Counted from the first letter of the stretch, positions 1-10,077 are shown. The stretch is 64,000 nucleotides of DNA from Flavobacterium sp. (GCF_027484205.1 NZ_JAIXUB010000004.1:1-64000), one strand, 5' to 3'. A program made the numbers and translations. The notes: generated by a model from the letters alone, not told the origin.

Positions 1-3000
1 ATAAACACCTTGAGAAAGTTCAGATGTGTTTATTTGTGTTTGATTTGAATTTACTTCATCAATCATTTTGATTGTTTTTCCTAAAACATCATGAATTAGA
101 ATTGATTTAATACTTTCTGTATTATTTTGTAAATAAATTTGAACATAATCAGATGCTGGATTTGGAACCATCATAAAACTTCCTGAATCAAAAGCTAAAT
201 TACCCAAAGCGGCAACAAATTCAGTGTTGAAAGTATTGGTAACAATAGCAGGATTGGTATCAAAGAAGATATTTGCGGTGTTTGGAACAATATCTCCAAC
301 AGCGAATCCAGGTTTTAGTTTTATTTTGAAAGTAATATATCCTTTGCCAATATCAGTATTTTCAACTGATGGAGGAAGTTGAATATTATTGAAATTCCAT
401 GATAAATTGTTTTCTACTCTGTCTAAAATATAGGGATGACTCGCACTTAGCATTGTTAAAGATGTCTCATCTAATTTTGAATCTAATAAGTCATTCACTC
501 TAACATCTAATGCAGTTGCATTTCCAGTGTTTTCAAATCTAATAGTATAAGTTAGATAATCATTTGGTGAAAATGAAGAAAATAAAATTTGTTCTCCATG
601 AGCTTCCATTTTATCATTAGGATCATAAGCCGCTATGACTTCTTGAGTAAGAGTACTATTATTATTTGCAAGACTAATTTCTGTTACTGTTGATGAAATT
701 GATGCCGTATTAACTAATAATTGTCCAATTGAAACCGTAGGTAATGATGGCACATTCATAACAACAGTTATTTCTCTTGTTTCAAAAGGTAATAAATTTG
801 TAAAATTATAAGTAAATCCATTCGGAATCGTTGTTGTTCCAGTTTGAGATATAGTTGCAATAGTTACTGCATTATCATGATTAAAGTTTAAATTTCCTGA
901 AGCAATTGTTTGGTTTCCTAAATTTGTGTATACAATTTTATTTTGATATAGGAATCCTGCTCTTGGTGCATTTGAAGGAATTATAGCAACAGATAAATCA
1001 TTATAATTATTAGTAATTGTTATTGGGAAATTATATGTTATCATTCCACCACCAACAACAACATTAACATTATTGTATGCAGATGTTGTGATTGAATACA
1101 TTGATGTGTAAGCAGGATTGATAGAATAACTTAAATCATATGAATTTAAAGGATTAATGTCATATATACTATGTCTTCCAACAGGTGACGTAATGTTATG
1201 TACATTTCCGTCATCATTTATTTCATAATGGAATTGGCCTAGAGGAAAATTTTGTTCCCCAACTTCTTGAGTTCCATTTGAATTTGTGTCTAAAAAAGCA
1301 TTCAATCTAAATCCTGAACAATCAATATCACCTGTAGAAGTGCTGTTCATTGTAATATTAATGAAACCTGGTTGATTACTAAAATTAGTAGTCATCAATA
1401 AATAGTATTGACCAGGAAGCGCATTAGGAATAATAGGATATTCTATTGCTGCTCCAGAAAAACTGCAACTAACAATATTAGATGTTGTTAAGCCAGATGA
1501 GCATGGTGCTGTTGGACTTGTGAATGGACCATAAATTACATAATCAACATCAAGTTGTCCACCAACAAATGTAATATTTGAACTTTGTTGGATAGTAAGA
1601 TTTACTGTACCAGCACTACTAATTGGTAAATAAAACCAAGTTGGATTTGGTGTTGAAGCAAGACATCCATAATTATTTCCAATTTCAGCAGAAATACTTT
1701 GATGTGTATTAGCAAATGGAGTTCCTAAAGAACTACATAATGAATTTGCATTTATACATTCATAAGCTAAATTACAATCTGAATAAGCATTTAATTGAAA
1801 TCTATATAGCATATCACAACTTGAAGCAATTGTTTCTCTAGCAAAAATTGTTACAGCCGGAGAAGTGGTTAGTAGTGAATAGTTAGTTGGATTTGTTATT
1901 GCATTTGTTTGATTTGTAGCATCGACTAAAGACGTATAAAAACTAACAGGATTTGTAGTTGTTAAAGATGTTGTCAAATTAAATATTACGGAACCGTCAC
2001 CGTTGTCATCACATCCAACAAGATTTTCTATAACAATTGGGTTAGCGGTTGAAAATGTCGTAGATGACCATGAACTACTTGTAGTTGATGAACAAAATGT
2101 TCTAACATATGCTTTGTAAGATGTAAAACAAGAAAGATCAGTTGCAATATATGAGTTAGTTGTAATAATCGTTCCAGTTGAAGTTGCTGTTGGAATAGGT
2201 GCAGTTGCTGGAAGAATCAATACTTCCCATTGTGTAGAAACTCCGCTAGACCAAGTAATATTTACACTTGTTGGATTTACGATAGAAGTCAAATAACCTG
2301 AAGGTGCTGAACAAGTTGGAGTGAAAAAACTTGAACTTGCTGCCCAATTACTTGTACTTGTTCCTGAGCAGAACGATCTAACATAAACTTTATAGGATGT
2401 TCCTGCTAATAATCCATTGGCAAGATATGGATTAGAAGATGTTAAAACACCAGTTGAAGTTGATGTTGGAGCAGCCATTGAAGAAGGTTGAACAATTACT
2501 TCCCATTGTGTAGCGGCATTATTTTCAGTCCATGCAATTGTAGCAGAATTAATTGAATTTGGTGTAATTACAATATTTGTTGGTTTTAGACAAATTGATA
2601 CTGTACCACAAACTACACTGGCATTCCATCCGGGTTTATTTACAGCTGTATCACTTCTAAATCTAAAGGTAAGACAACCATCAGGACTTGATGAAGTTAT
2701 AACTTCAGGTATTGATGTTCCCCAAAAAGCTCCAGGTAAACCACCAGGAACACTTCCTGCAGGATTTGTACTAGATATTTGTGGTGAAGTAATTGAATTT
2801 CCATTGTAAACATATAATCCATCCCAGTTTGCTTCTGTATCAAAGGAATTAAAAATTACATTAACCATTTCGCCTGCAACAGTTGGACAAATAACATAAG
2901 TATTATCAGAGCCATTTGCGTAATTTGCAGTTAAACCACCATTATCAGTAAAAGTTTCACCACAAACAGGATTTGCAACTGTTAGTGGTAATGTTGTAGC

Positions 3001-3960
3001 TGATAATACTGATGACCAAGCACTTTTTTCTGTTGCAGAACATACTGCTCGAACAAATAGTTTATAACAAGTATTTGGATTTAATCCATTTATATTAGTT
3101 GGATTTGTAGAAGTTAAAGTTCCAGTAGTTGATGCAGTAGGAGTTGTAGCAGTACATGGCAAAACCAAATATTCCCAAGAAGTTGAACTTCCATTTTCTG
3201 TCCAACCTAAATCTAAGGAATTTGGAGTGAAATTAGATGAAAATACTGGATTTGGTGTTGGACAAGTTGATAAAGCAGCGAGTGTTGTAATAGTTTTTTG
3301 CATTGACCAAAAACTAGTTTCTGTTGCTGAACAAATTGACCTTACAAAAAGATTATAACAAGTTCCCGGATTTAATCCAGTTAAAACATATGGATTTGAT
3401 GTAACAATTGTACCAGTACTTGTAGGACTTGGAGCTGTTCCACATGGCATAGCAATTACTTCCCATGAAGTTGCAGAACCACTTTCTGACCATGAAAAAG
3501 CAACTGAATTAGAAGTTATATCTGTTGTCAATAAGTTAGTTGGTACCAAACAAGATGGTGGTAATCCACAAGTTATATTTGCAACCCAGCCAGCTTGATT
3601 CACAGAACTATCAGATGTGAAAACAAATGTCAAACATCCACTAGAATCACTTGAAGTATATGTAGTTGGAATTGTACTTCCTGTTAAATTTGCAATTAAT
3701 GGTGCACTTGCAGAAGTTCCATTGTAGATTTTTAATCTATCAAAATTATTTTCTAAGGCAAATGATGAAAAAGAAACAGAAACAAATTCTCCAGGATTTG
3801 ATGGACAAATAGTTGTTGTTACGTTAGAATTATTTGCATAATTTGTAGTTGCACCTGCAGGATCAGTAAATGTTCCTCCACAAACAGGAGTAGTTTGTGC
3901 AAGGGTTAAAAATGTTCCGAAAAAGAGTGCAAAAAAACTTAAAAGTAGTTGTTTTTTCAT
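1..3960 (-). CDS. T9SS-secreted multidomain protein with CUB and fibronectin III domains (C-terminus off window)
   Basis: The frame is open from the ATG at 3960 to the left edge, 1320 codons, with no stop inside the window. A signal peptide covers about residues 1-22 (MKKQLLLSFFALFFG, cleavage near TLAQ). Two CUB-like domains (about 26-130 and 331-455, each starting VCGxTFTD and holding the repeated YANxSxxT pattern) alternate with four fibronectin type III repeats (about 135-220, 230-320, 458-543, 547-637). A region like a pre-peptidase domain follows, then an SdrD-like turn (FLDTNSNGTQEVGEQ), a conserved AYDPNDKMEAHG module and a type A T9SS sorting domain from about 1263 (MMVPNPASDYVQIYLQN). 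The protein is probably exported across the outer membrane and attached to the surface or released; CUB/FN3 architecture suggests adhesion or polymer binding. The ligand is unknown. Its C-terminal module is almost the same as that of the next gene upstream. Confidence 0.85.
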   Translation of the reverse strand, partial: MKKQLLLSFFALFFGTFLTLAQTTPVCGGTFTDPAGATTNYANNSNVTTTICPSNPGEFVSVSFSSFALENNFDRLKIYNGTSASAPLIANLTGSTIPTTYTSSDSSGCLTFVFTSDSSVNQAGWVANITCGLPPSCLVPTNLLTTDITSNSVAFSWSESGSATSWEVIAMPCGTAPSPTSTGTIVTSNPYVLTGLNPGTCYNLFVRSICSATETSFWSMQKTITTLAALSTCPTPNPVFSSNFTPNSLDLGWTENGSSTSWEYLVLPCTATTPTASTTGTLTSTNPTNINGLNPNTCYKLFVRAVCSATEKSAWSSVLSATTLPLTVANPVCGETFTDNGGLTANYANGSDNTYVICPTVAGEMVNVIFNSFDTEANWDGLYVYNGNSITSPQISSTNPAGSVPGGLPGAFWGTSIPEVITSSSPDGCLTFRFRSDTAVNKPGWNASVVCGTVSICLKPTNIVITPNSINSATIAWTENNAATQWEVIVQPSSMAAPTSTSTGVLTSSNPYLANGLLAGTSYKVYVRSFCSGTSTSNWAASSSFFTPTCSAPSGYLTSIVNPTSVNITWSSGVSTQWEVLILPATAPIPTATSTGTIITTNSYIATDLSCFTSYKAYVRTFCSSTTSSSWSSTTFSTANPIVIENLVGCDDNGDGSVIFNLTTSLTTTNPVSFYTSLVDATNQTNAITNPTNYSLLTTSPAVTIFARETIASSCDMLYRFQLNAYSDCNLAYECINANSLCSSLGTPFANTHQSISAEIGNNYGCLASTPNPTWFYLPISSAGTVNLTIQQSSNITFVGGQLDVDYVIYGPFTSPTAPCSSGLTTSNIVSCSFSGAAIEYPIIPNALPGQYYLLMTTNFSNQPGFINITMNSTSTGDIDCSGFRLNAFLDTNSNGTQEVGEQNFPLGQFHYEINDDGNVHNITSPVGRHSIYDINPLNSYDLSYSINPAYTSMYSITTSAYNNVNVVVGGGMITYNFPITITNNYNDLSVAIIPSNAPRAGFLYQNKIVYTNLGNQTIASGNLNFNHDNAVTIATISQTGTTTIPNGFTYNFTNLLPFETREITVVMNVPSLPTVSIGQLLVNTASISSTVTEISLANNNSTLTQEVIAAYDPNDKMEAHGEQILFSSFSPNDYLTYTIRFENTGNATALDVRVNDLLDSKLDETSLTMLSASHPYILDRVENNLSWNFNNIQLPPSVENTDIGKGYITFKIKLKPGFAVGDIVPNTANIFFDTNPAIVTNTFNTEFVAALGNLAFDSGSFMMVPNPASDYVQIYLQNNTESIKSILIHDVLGKTIKMIDEVNSNQTQINTSELSQGVY

Positions 3961-3982
3961 ATTTGGTTGATTTATAGAAAAC

Positions 3983-4014
3983 CAAATATAGGTTGATTTT
4001 TAATTACTTACAAA
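3983..4014 (-). promoter_or_regulatory. Flavobacterial-type promoter for the CUB/FN3 gene
   Basis: On the minus strand a TTTG (4014-4011) is followed after 20 bases by TATATTTG (3990-3983), matching the Bacteroidota -33 TTTG and -7 TAnnTTTG pattern. The -7 box lies 23 bases upstream of the ATG at 3960. The -33 TTTG overlaps the T-rich tail of the preceding gene's terminator. Confidence 0.55.
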
Positions 4015-4044
4015 CAAAAAGCAGTTTTATTTTAATAAAACTGC
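4013..4044 (-). terminator. Intrinsic terminator of the choice-of-anchor L gene
   Basis: The arms GCAGTTTTAT and ATAAAACTGC (4021-4044) form a hairpin with a 4-base loop. On the minus strand it is followed by TTTTTG. It lies 44 bases past the stop of the gene at 4088-6268. Confidence 0.7.
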
Positions 4045-4087
4045 CTCAGTTGCAATGAAATCAAGGGTTAAAAAATAAAAATGATTT

Positions 4088-6268
4088 CTATTTGATTATT
4101 AATTTCTTAACGGTTTTCAATCCATAATTATTTATTATTTCAATCATATAAATTCCTTTTGAAAATTCAGAAGTATTTACTTTAGTTTGATTAGAATTTA
4201 CTTCATCAATCATCTTGATTGTTTTTCCTAAAACATCATGAATAATAATTGATTTAATACTTTCTGAATTATTTTGTAAATAAATTTGAACAAAATCAGA
4301 TGCTGGATTTGGAACCATCATAAAACTTCCTGACTCGAAAGCTAAATTACCCAAAGTGGTAACAAATTCTGTATTGAAAGTATTGGTAACAATAGCAGGA
4401 TTAGTATCAAAGAAGATGTTTGCTGTATTTGGTATAATATCACCTACAGCAAATCCAGGTTTTAGTTTTGCTTTAAATGTTACATATCCTTTACTCATCT
4501 CTTCATCAACTGACATTGGTTGTAGGTAAATATCATTAAAGTTCCAAATTAAATTATTTGCTGTTCGTTGCATATCGTAAACATGACTTGCACTAATCAT
4601 TTGAACACTTGTTTCATCAATTTTTGAGTTTAAAACATCTTCAATTCTAATATTTATGGCGTCAGCAGTTCCTTCATTTTGAAAACGAATGGTGTAAAAT
4701 AAATAATCATTTGAACCAAATTGATTGAACTGTATTTTGTCTCCATGCGATTCCATTTTGTCGTTTGGATCATAAGCTCCAATTACAATTTGAGAATTTG
4801 AAAAAGTATTATTTGTTGAAATAACATCGCTTGTAGGAACAGTTGTTGTTGCACTATTTGATAAAATATCACCTAAGTTTACTGCCGGAATTGAAGGCAC
4901 ACTCATAGTTACATAAATAATTCTTGCCTCACCTGGAAGTAAATTCAAGAAACTATGAGAAAAGCCTGTTGGAGTTGGAGTTGTTGTTGTTTCGGAAACA
5001 TTTGTAATAGTAACTTGTGGCGATTTTACAAAGTCTAAAGTTCCTGAAAAAGTTGTTACACCTGTATTTTTCAATTCAATTGCATTGGTATAATTAAATC
5101 CAGGTCTTGGTTGTTCAATTGGAATAATTGAAACAGAAATATCTTCAAAAGGAATTGTTTGCGTTATTGGAAAATATAATGTTTGTGTTCCAGAAGGCGA
5201 AATCGATATGCCAGAATAAGAAGTTGTTCCTGATGAAAAATAACTTGAAAATTCTGGACTTACTTGATAACTAAAATTATAAACATTAGATAAATTTGCA
5301 TCATATAAAGAATAAGTTCCTGTTGGCGAATTTATATAGTTAGAAACACCTGCATTTTTTTGATACACAAAATTACCATTAGCAAAATTAACCTCACTAG
5401 AATCTTTTATACCATTTGAATTTGAATCAATAAATGAAATCAATTCAATAGGAGAGCATGAACTTGATGAAAAACTACCTGCTTGTAAGAAAACCGCAGA
5501 ATCAAAAGCAGAATCTGATACATTACTAATTGCTAATTTTATATGATAGGTTTCACCACATAAAACCTCAGAACTTGCTGTAAGTAGTGTTGTAAATCCA
5601 TCATATTGAATTGATGAATTTAATGTTGGCGTTGTTCCTGTTCCATTATTTATATAATAAGTAGCGTTCGAAGTCGAATTAACGTTGTTAATTGATATTG
5701 GTGTCGTTGTAGTAGGAATCAAAGCAATATTTTTTGCATTGTTAGTAAATGGGCCAGAAATTCCCGGACCACTTATAAAAAAACCAAAAACATCATTAAA
5801 AGAAGATCCAACATACTCCAAATATTCTTCTGATGCAAAGACGAAATTAAAGCTAACATTGTTTCCAATAGGAACAAAATCAAATTCAATTACAGCTTTT
5901 GTATTAATTGTGCCCGAGGATATAGCTGATAAATCGGCATCACTTCCCATAGGAAATAGTGTTGTATTTGTTTTACTGCCTGAATCATTTGGACCAATTG
6001 CAACTGTTGCTTTACCAGTTGAAAGTATAATTCCATTATTTAAACCAATATTAGTTGCTGAACCATTTAAAAAATGTCCAACTTGATCTCTAACCATAGC
6101 TGCATTTGAAGCTGAACCATTAAATGTAACATTCGAAACAGAAATTCCACTTCCTAAAAGCACATTTTGAACTAGTTGCGCAGGAGTTTGTGTAGTATTG
6201 TCAACAACTAATTGAGCGTTAGCTATAGTTACAAGAAGCAATGATAGTGAAAGTAATAATTTTTTCAT
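4088..6268 (-). CDS. Choice-of-anchor L domain protein with T9SS C-terminal sorting domain
   Basis: 726 aa. A signal peptide (MKKLLLSLSLLLVTIANAQ) is followed by a choice-of-anchor L domain (about 20-270; typical blocks are GIILSTG, FDFVPIG and FVFASEEYLE, and the GPGISGPF segment). An SdrD-like linker (FIDSNSNGIKDSSEVNF) follows, then the AYDPNDKMESHG module near residue 500 and a type A T9SS sorting domain over the last 80 residues, ending VKKLIIK. It should be exported through the type IX secretion system and held on, or shed from, the cell surface. Substrate or partner cannot be read from sequence. From about residue 610 onward it is nearly the same as the C-terminus of the CUB/FN3 protein next to it, which suggests a shared export module copied between neighbours. 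Confidence 0.88.
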   Translation of the reverse strand: MKKLLLSLSLLLVTIANAQLVVDNTTQTPAQLVQNVLLGSGISVSNVTFNGSASNAAMVRDQVGHFLNGSATNIGLNNGIILSTGKATVAIGPNDSGSKTNTTLFPMGSDADLSAISSGTINTKAVIEFDFVPIGNNVSFNFVFASEEYLEYVGSSFNDVFGFFISGPGISGPFTNNAKNIALIPTTTTPISINNVNSTSNATYYINNGTGTTPTLNSSIQYDGFTTLLTASSEVLCGETYHIKLAISNVSDSAFDSAVFLQAGSFSSSSCSPIELISFIDSNSNGIKDSSEVNFANGNFVYQKNAGVSNYINSPTGTYSLYDANLSNVYNFSYQVSPEFSSYFSSGTTSYSGISISPSGTQTLYFPITQTIPFEDISVSIIPIEQPRPGFNYTNAIELKNTGVTTFSGTLDFVKSPQVTITNVSETTTTPTPTGFSHSFLNLLPGEARIIYVTMSVPSIPAVNLGDILSNSATTTVPTSDVISTNNTFSNSQIVIGAYDPNDKMESHGDKIQFNQFGSNDYLFYTIRFQNEGTADAINIRIEDVLNSKIDETSVQMISASHVYDMQRTANNLIWNFNDIYLQPMSVDEEMSKGYVTFKAKLKPGFAVGDIIPNTANIFFDTNPAIVTNTFNTEFVTTLGNLAFESGSFMMVPNPASDFVQIYLQNNSESIKSIIIHDVLGKTIKMIDEVNSNQTKVNTSEFSKGIYMIEIINNYGLKTVKKLIIK

Positions 6269-6319
6269 TTGTAATAAATTAAATTCAAATATAATTTAAA
6301 AATCTGTTAATCAGTATTT

Positions 6320-7531
6320 TTATTCAATGTTTTCTGCAATAATAAATCCTCCAGTCCAAGCATTTTGAAAATTAAAACCGCCAGTTATAGCATCAATATT
6401 TAAAATTTCACCAGCGAAATATAAATTTTTATGCAATTTACTTTCCATTGTTTTGAAATTGATTTCTTTTAAATCAATGCCACCAGCAGTTACAAATTCT
6501 TCTTTAAAAGTGCTTTTCCCATTAACTTGAAATTCTCCATTCGTTAATTGGTTGGCCAAATTATGAAGCTGATTTTTAGATAAATCTGCCCATTTTGTGT
6601 CTTCTGAAATTTCTGACGCTAAAACCAAACTTTCCCAAAGGCGATTTGGAAAATCAAAAGGTGATTTTTTTGAAACTCCTTTTTTAGAATGTTCTAATTT
6701 TAGTTCCTTGAGTTTTTCTAGAGTTTCCTCAAAAGTTAGGTCGTTTAACCAATTTACTTGTAAAACAAATTGATAATTTTTTTCTGCCAATATTCGTGCA
6801 CCCCAAGCCGAAAGTCTTAAAATTCCTGGCCCAGACATTCCCCAATGAGTTATTAATAATGGTCCAGAAGCTTCCAGTTTAGTATTTTTTACTTTCACAT
6901 TTGCAAAAGCAGATAAACCCATTAAATCTTTAATTCGCTTATCTTTTATATTAAAAGTGAATAATGATGGAACTGCCGAAATAATAGAATGACCAAGTTC
7001 AGTAAGCATTTCCCAAATTTTAGGATTACTTCCAGTAGTCATTACTAATTTTTCACAAGAAAAAGTTTCTACATTAGTTTCAACTTTCCAATAATTTTCA
7101 CCTTCGAAAAGTGATTGTACACTTTGATTAGTTAGAATATCAATTTTTAATTTTTGCGTAGCTGTCAAAAAACAATCAATGATAGTTTGAGAAGAATCGG
7201 AAGTTGGAAACATTCTCCCATCATCTTCAATTTTTAATTTAACTCCATGTTTCTCAAACCATTCTATTGTATCACCAGAGCAAAATTGATGAAAAGGTCC
7301 GCGAAGTTCTTTTTCACCACGAGGATAAAATTTCACTAAATCATTTGGAACAAAACAAGCATGAGTCACATTGCATCGTCCGCCACCAGAAATTCTTACT
7401 TTAGATAAAACTTCTTTTCCACGTTCTAGAATAGCGACTTTTAACTTCGAATTTTTCTCTACAATATTTATTGCCGTAAAAAAACCTGCTGCACCACCAC
7501 CAACTATAATTATATCGTATTTTGAGTTCAT
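6320..7531 (-). CDS. BaiN/RdsA (HI0933) family NAD(P)/FAD-dependent oxidoreductase
   Basis: 403 aa, cytoplasmic. The N-terminal dinucleotide fold shows IIIVGGGAAGFF (residues about 7-18) and the family block RISGGGRCNVTH (about 47-58). The C-terminal FAD block reads FAGEILNIDAITGGFNFQNAWTGG-like near residues 373-396, as usual in the HI0933/YhiN group. Length fits the family. Members are flavoproteins; some reduce bile-acid intermediates or disulfides, but most have no known substrate, so no specific reaction is claimed. A possible -7 box (TATCTTTG on the minus strand, 7574-7567) lies 36 bases upstream of the ATG. It follows the GDPD gene by 64 bases and has no evident link to the starch genes. 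Confidence 0.88.
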   Translation of the reverse strand: MNSKYDIIIVGGGAAGFFTAINIVEKNSKLKVAILERGKEVLSKVRISGGGRCNVTHACFVPNDLVKFYPRGEKELRGPFHQFCSGDTIEWFEKHGVKLKIEDDGRMFPTSDSSQTIIDCFLTATQKLKIDILTNQSVQSLFEGENYWKVETNVETFSCEKLVMTTGSNPKIWEMLTELGHSIISAVPSLFTFNIKDKRIKDLMGLSAFANVKVKNTKLEASGPLLITHWGMSGPGILRLSAWGARILAEKNYQFVLQVNWLNDLTFEETLEKLKELKLEHSKKGVSKKSPFDFPNRLWESLVLASEISEDTKWADLSKNQLHNLANQLTNGEFQVNGKSTFKEEFVTAGGIDLKEINFKTMESKLHKNLYFAGEILNIDAITGGFNFQNAWTGGFIIAENIE

Positions 7532-7566
7532 CTTTTGTAAATCTTCGTTAGAGTTTTAATCTCTGA

Positions 7567-7574
7567 CAAAGATA
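7567..7574 (-). promoter_or_regulatory. Candidate -7 box for the BaiN-family gene
   Basis: TATCTTTG on the minus strand matches TAnnTTTG and lies 36 bases before the ATG at 7531. No clear -33 TTTG was found at the expected distance, so this is tentative. Confidence 0.3.
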
Positions 7575-7594
7575 AACTTTTATAACACTAAACT

Positions 7595-8335
7595 TTAATG
7601 CAATCTTTCAGGATAATTGCAAAAAATTCCGTCAACTCCTAAACGAATCATTTTTTTAATGGCATCAGGTTCGTTGACTGTGTAGGTATAAATTTTGTAA
7701 CCTTTTTTATGAATTAGGTTAATATTTTCTGATGTTAAAGTCTTATACCAAGGATTAATGCTTTGGGCTTTTAATTTTTCAGCAATGTTTATGGCATCAA
7801 TTGGATTTTCCTCTGTTAAAATTCCAATGGAAATAGTTGTGTCAAGTTGTCTATAATTCTCTAATTCATTCCAGAGAAAACTTGAAATATTAAAATTATC
7901 TTTTGTCCATCCTTTTTCATAAAACGTTTGAAGTATATCAAAAACAGGTTTGGCGGTTTTGCTTCCTTTTAGTTCAATGTTTAAAGGAGTTTTTTTATTT
8001 ATTGTTGAAATTACTTCTTCTAAAAGTGGAATTTTATGGTTTCCTTTTACAGTTACTTTTTTAAGTTCTTCCCAATTATAGTCTTCTATTTTTCCTTTAG
8101 CATTAGTTAAACTATCTAAAATGTCATCGTGAAAAACTACTACTTCGCCTGATTTAATTACAAAGACATCAATTTCAATCATATCAACATTAAGCTCTAA
8201 AGCTTTTTTGATGGATGAAATGGTGTTTTCAGTTTCGTGTCCCATTGCTCCACGATGCCCAATATTGAGTGGTTTTTTCATCACGTTGCATTGAATAAAT
8301 AGAAATGAAATTAAAAATAAATAACAGCTTTTCAT
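7595..8335 (-). CDS. Glycerophosphodiester phosphodiesterase, lipoprotein
   Basis: 246 aa. The lipoprotein signal ends LFIQC (lipid Cys at residue 16). The catalytic core starts with GHRGAMGHETENT (about 27-39), the HRGxxxxxENT signature of GDPD enzymes, followed by MIEIDVFVIKSGEVVVFHDD with the metal-binding Glu and Asp and the second catalytic His. The C-terminal block YTVNEPDAIKKMIRLGVDGI is also typical. The enzyme hydrolyses glycerophosphodiesters to glycerol-3-phosphate and an alcohol, probably in the periplasm because no acidic residues follow the lipid Cys. It lies 84 bases downstream of the amylase gene and may be read as the tail of the starch operon, although a candidate -7 box precedes it. 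Confidence 0.88.
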   Translation of the reverse strand: MKSCYLFLISFLFIQCNVMKKPLNIGHRGAMGHETENTISSIKKALELNVDMIEIDVFVIKSGEVVVFHDDILDSLTNAKGKIEDYNWEELKKVTVKGNHKIPLLEEVISTINKKTPLNIELKGSKTAKPVFDILQTFYEKGWTKDNFNISSFLWNELENYRQLDTTISIGILTEENPIDAINIAEKLKAQSINPWYKTLTSENINLIHKKGYKIYTYTVNEPDAIKKMIRLGVDGIFCNYPERLH

Positions 8336-8364
8336 TGTAACATCTTAAATTTAAATTATTATTT

Positions 8365-8372
8365 CAAATCTA
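8365..8372 (-). promoter_or_regulatory. Candidate -7 box for the GDPD gene
   Basis: TAGATTTG on the minus strand matches TAnnTTTG, 30 bases before the ATG at 8335. No -33 element is visible, so confidence is low. Confidence 0.3.
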
Positions 8373-8419
8373 ATTTGTTGAAAATTATTACTTTAAATTA
8401 TCATGTTATGATATTGTTA

Positions 8420-10075
8420 TTAATTTTTTTCCAATAAAATAATCCCAAATTCACTATCAATAGCAACTTTTCCATCAATAACTTCTGATGTCGTTCCTGA
8501 ATAAACATCTTTTACTTTTGTGCCATTTTCAAATATAGTTCCAACAGAAATTTCCTTTTTTCCAATAGGTAAATCCAATCCAACTACAACTTTATCAGAA
8601 TAATTTCCATTAGAATAGTCACGACTAAATACATAAGGAGAACTCGTAATTTGCCTGTGAATTCCTGCTCCAACCGATGGATGATTTTTTCTAAATTGTC
8701 CTAATTTTTGCCAATGATTTAAGACTTTGAACGTCATTTTATTGGTTTTCAAATCGTCCCAATTCATCATTGAACGTAAAGTCGCATCACCATTTGTTCC
8801 TTCAATATCTAAAGAACGAGCAGTTTCATCTCCATAATATACTTGAGAAACTCCAGGAGTAAGCAATAATTTGGTTCCAGATTCAAATGTTTTTTCACGT
8901 TTTTTATCAAACGGCCAACCATCATCGTGAGACGAAACATAGTTCATAACAGTTTTTCCTTTCAAATCATTCTGAAGAATAGTAGAATACTTAGAAAACA
9001 ACTCTTCATAGTTCATTTTAGCTTCATTTCTAAAATCAAAATTGATTAAGCCAGTAAATCCATTAGCATAATAATCTACTTTTTTATCACCATAATCGTA
9101 TAATCTTTTGCTTCCAATGTTGTAGCCATAAACTTCTCCAACAGTAAAAAACGCATTATTATCCAAAACTTTTGAAGGATTTTTAGCTTTAAATTCTGCA
9201 AAAGACATTTCGCAAACTTTTCCAAAGTCATACCAAACATCTTCTGTAGTATGCTTCACAGTATCTACACGGTATGCGTCAATTCCGAAATCTAAAATAT
9301 AATCAGCAAGCCATTTCATAATGTAATATCTTGGTGCTCTTGAATAACCTGTTTTTTTGAAAAAAGCATTCAATTCGGCTACTTCTTCTTCATAACGTCC
9401 TTCTTTTTTCCATTTTTCAATCAAAAAAGGAGGTAATTCAACATTTTCTTTACTTTCTGTTTTTACATCAAAAAGTCCAGTAACTAAAGTACAATTGATG
9501 TTAGAATCATACGAATTGTATTTGCAATTTGGAGTTGAACGAACCCAATCATCTGGATATTTTTCGTCCAATTCTGTGGCGTGACCAGTGTGATTTATAA
9601 CGGCATCAAGCATAATTCTTATTCCTCTTGCATGTGCTTTATCAACCAATTCTTTCAAATCGTCACGTGTTCCATAACTTGGATCTAAAGCTGTCCAATC
9701 TTTGGTCCAATAACCATGAAAACCATAGGTATTTCCTGTTCCTTCATCAACTGAACCATGAATTTGTTCTACAACAGGCGTCATCCATATGGCGTTGATT
9801 CCTAAATCGGTAAAGTAACCTTCGTCTAGTTTTTGAATCACACCACGAATATCGCCACCTTCAAAACCGCGCAATTTTGCTGTTGGTTTATCTCTTTTAA
9901 TGATAGCATTGTTGTTTGGATTTCCATCTAAAAATCTATCGGTTAATAAGAAATATACATTGGCGCTTTCCCAAACGAAAGGTGTTTTAGTTTTTTGAGT
10001 ATAAGTTGCCTCTTTAGTTGAGTTGCAACTTGAAAAAGCAAACAATACTGTAAGTAAAAAAAATATTTTTTTCAT
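8420..10075 (-). CDS. GH13 alpha-amylase family lipoprotein
   Basis: 551 aa. The lipoprotein signal ends FAFSSC (lipid Cys near residue 19), followed by NSTKEAT without an acidic export motif, so a periplasmic rather than surface location is favoured. The GH13 regions are clear: DAVINHTGH (region I), GIDAYRVDT with nucleophile D271, FTVGEVYG with acid/base E314, and VSSHDDG with D384. An added loop carries cysteines (NCKYNS and NINCT) that could bind calcium or form a disulfide. It is probably an endo-acting amylase that shortens imported maltodextrins. The ATG lies 2 bases after the GH31 stop codon, so the two genes are surely co-transcribed. The exact product specificity is not known. Confidence 0.92.
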   Translation of the reverse strand: MKKIFFLLTVLFAFSSCNSTKEATYTQKTKTPFVWESANVYFLLTDRFLDGNPNNNAIIKRDKPTAKLRGFEGGDIRGVIQKLDEGYFTDLGINAIWMTPVVEQIHGSVDEGTGNTYGFHGYWTKDWTALDPSYGTRDDLKELVDKAHARGIRIMLDAVINHTGHATELDEKYPDDWVRSTPNCKYNSYDSNINCTLVTGLFDVKTESKENVELPPFLIEKWKKEGRYEEEVAELNAFFKKTGYSRAPRYYIMKWLADYILDFGIDAYRVDTVKHTTEDVWYDFGKVCEMSFAEFKAKNPSKVLDNNAFFTVGEVYGYNIGSKRLYDYGDKKVDYYANGFTGLINFDFRNEAKMNYEELFSKYSTILQNDLKGKTVMNYVSSHDDGWPFDKKREKTFESGTKLLLTPGVSQVYYGDETARSLDIEGTNGDATLRSMMNWDDLKTNKMTFKVLNHWQKLGQFRKNHPSVGAGIHRQITSSPYVFSRDYSNGNYSDKVVVGLDLPIGKKEISVGTIFENGTKVKDVYSGTTSEVIDGKVAIDSEFGIILLEKN

Positions 10076-10077
10076 GG

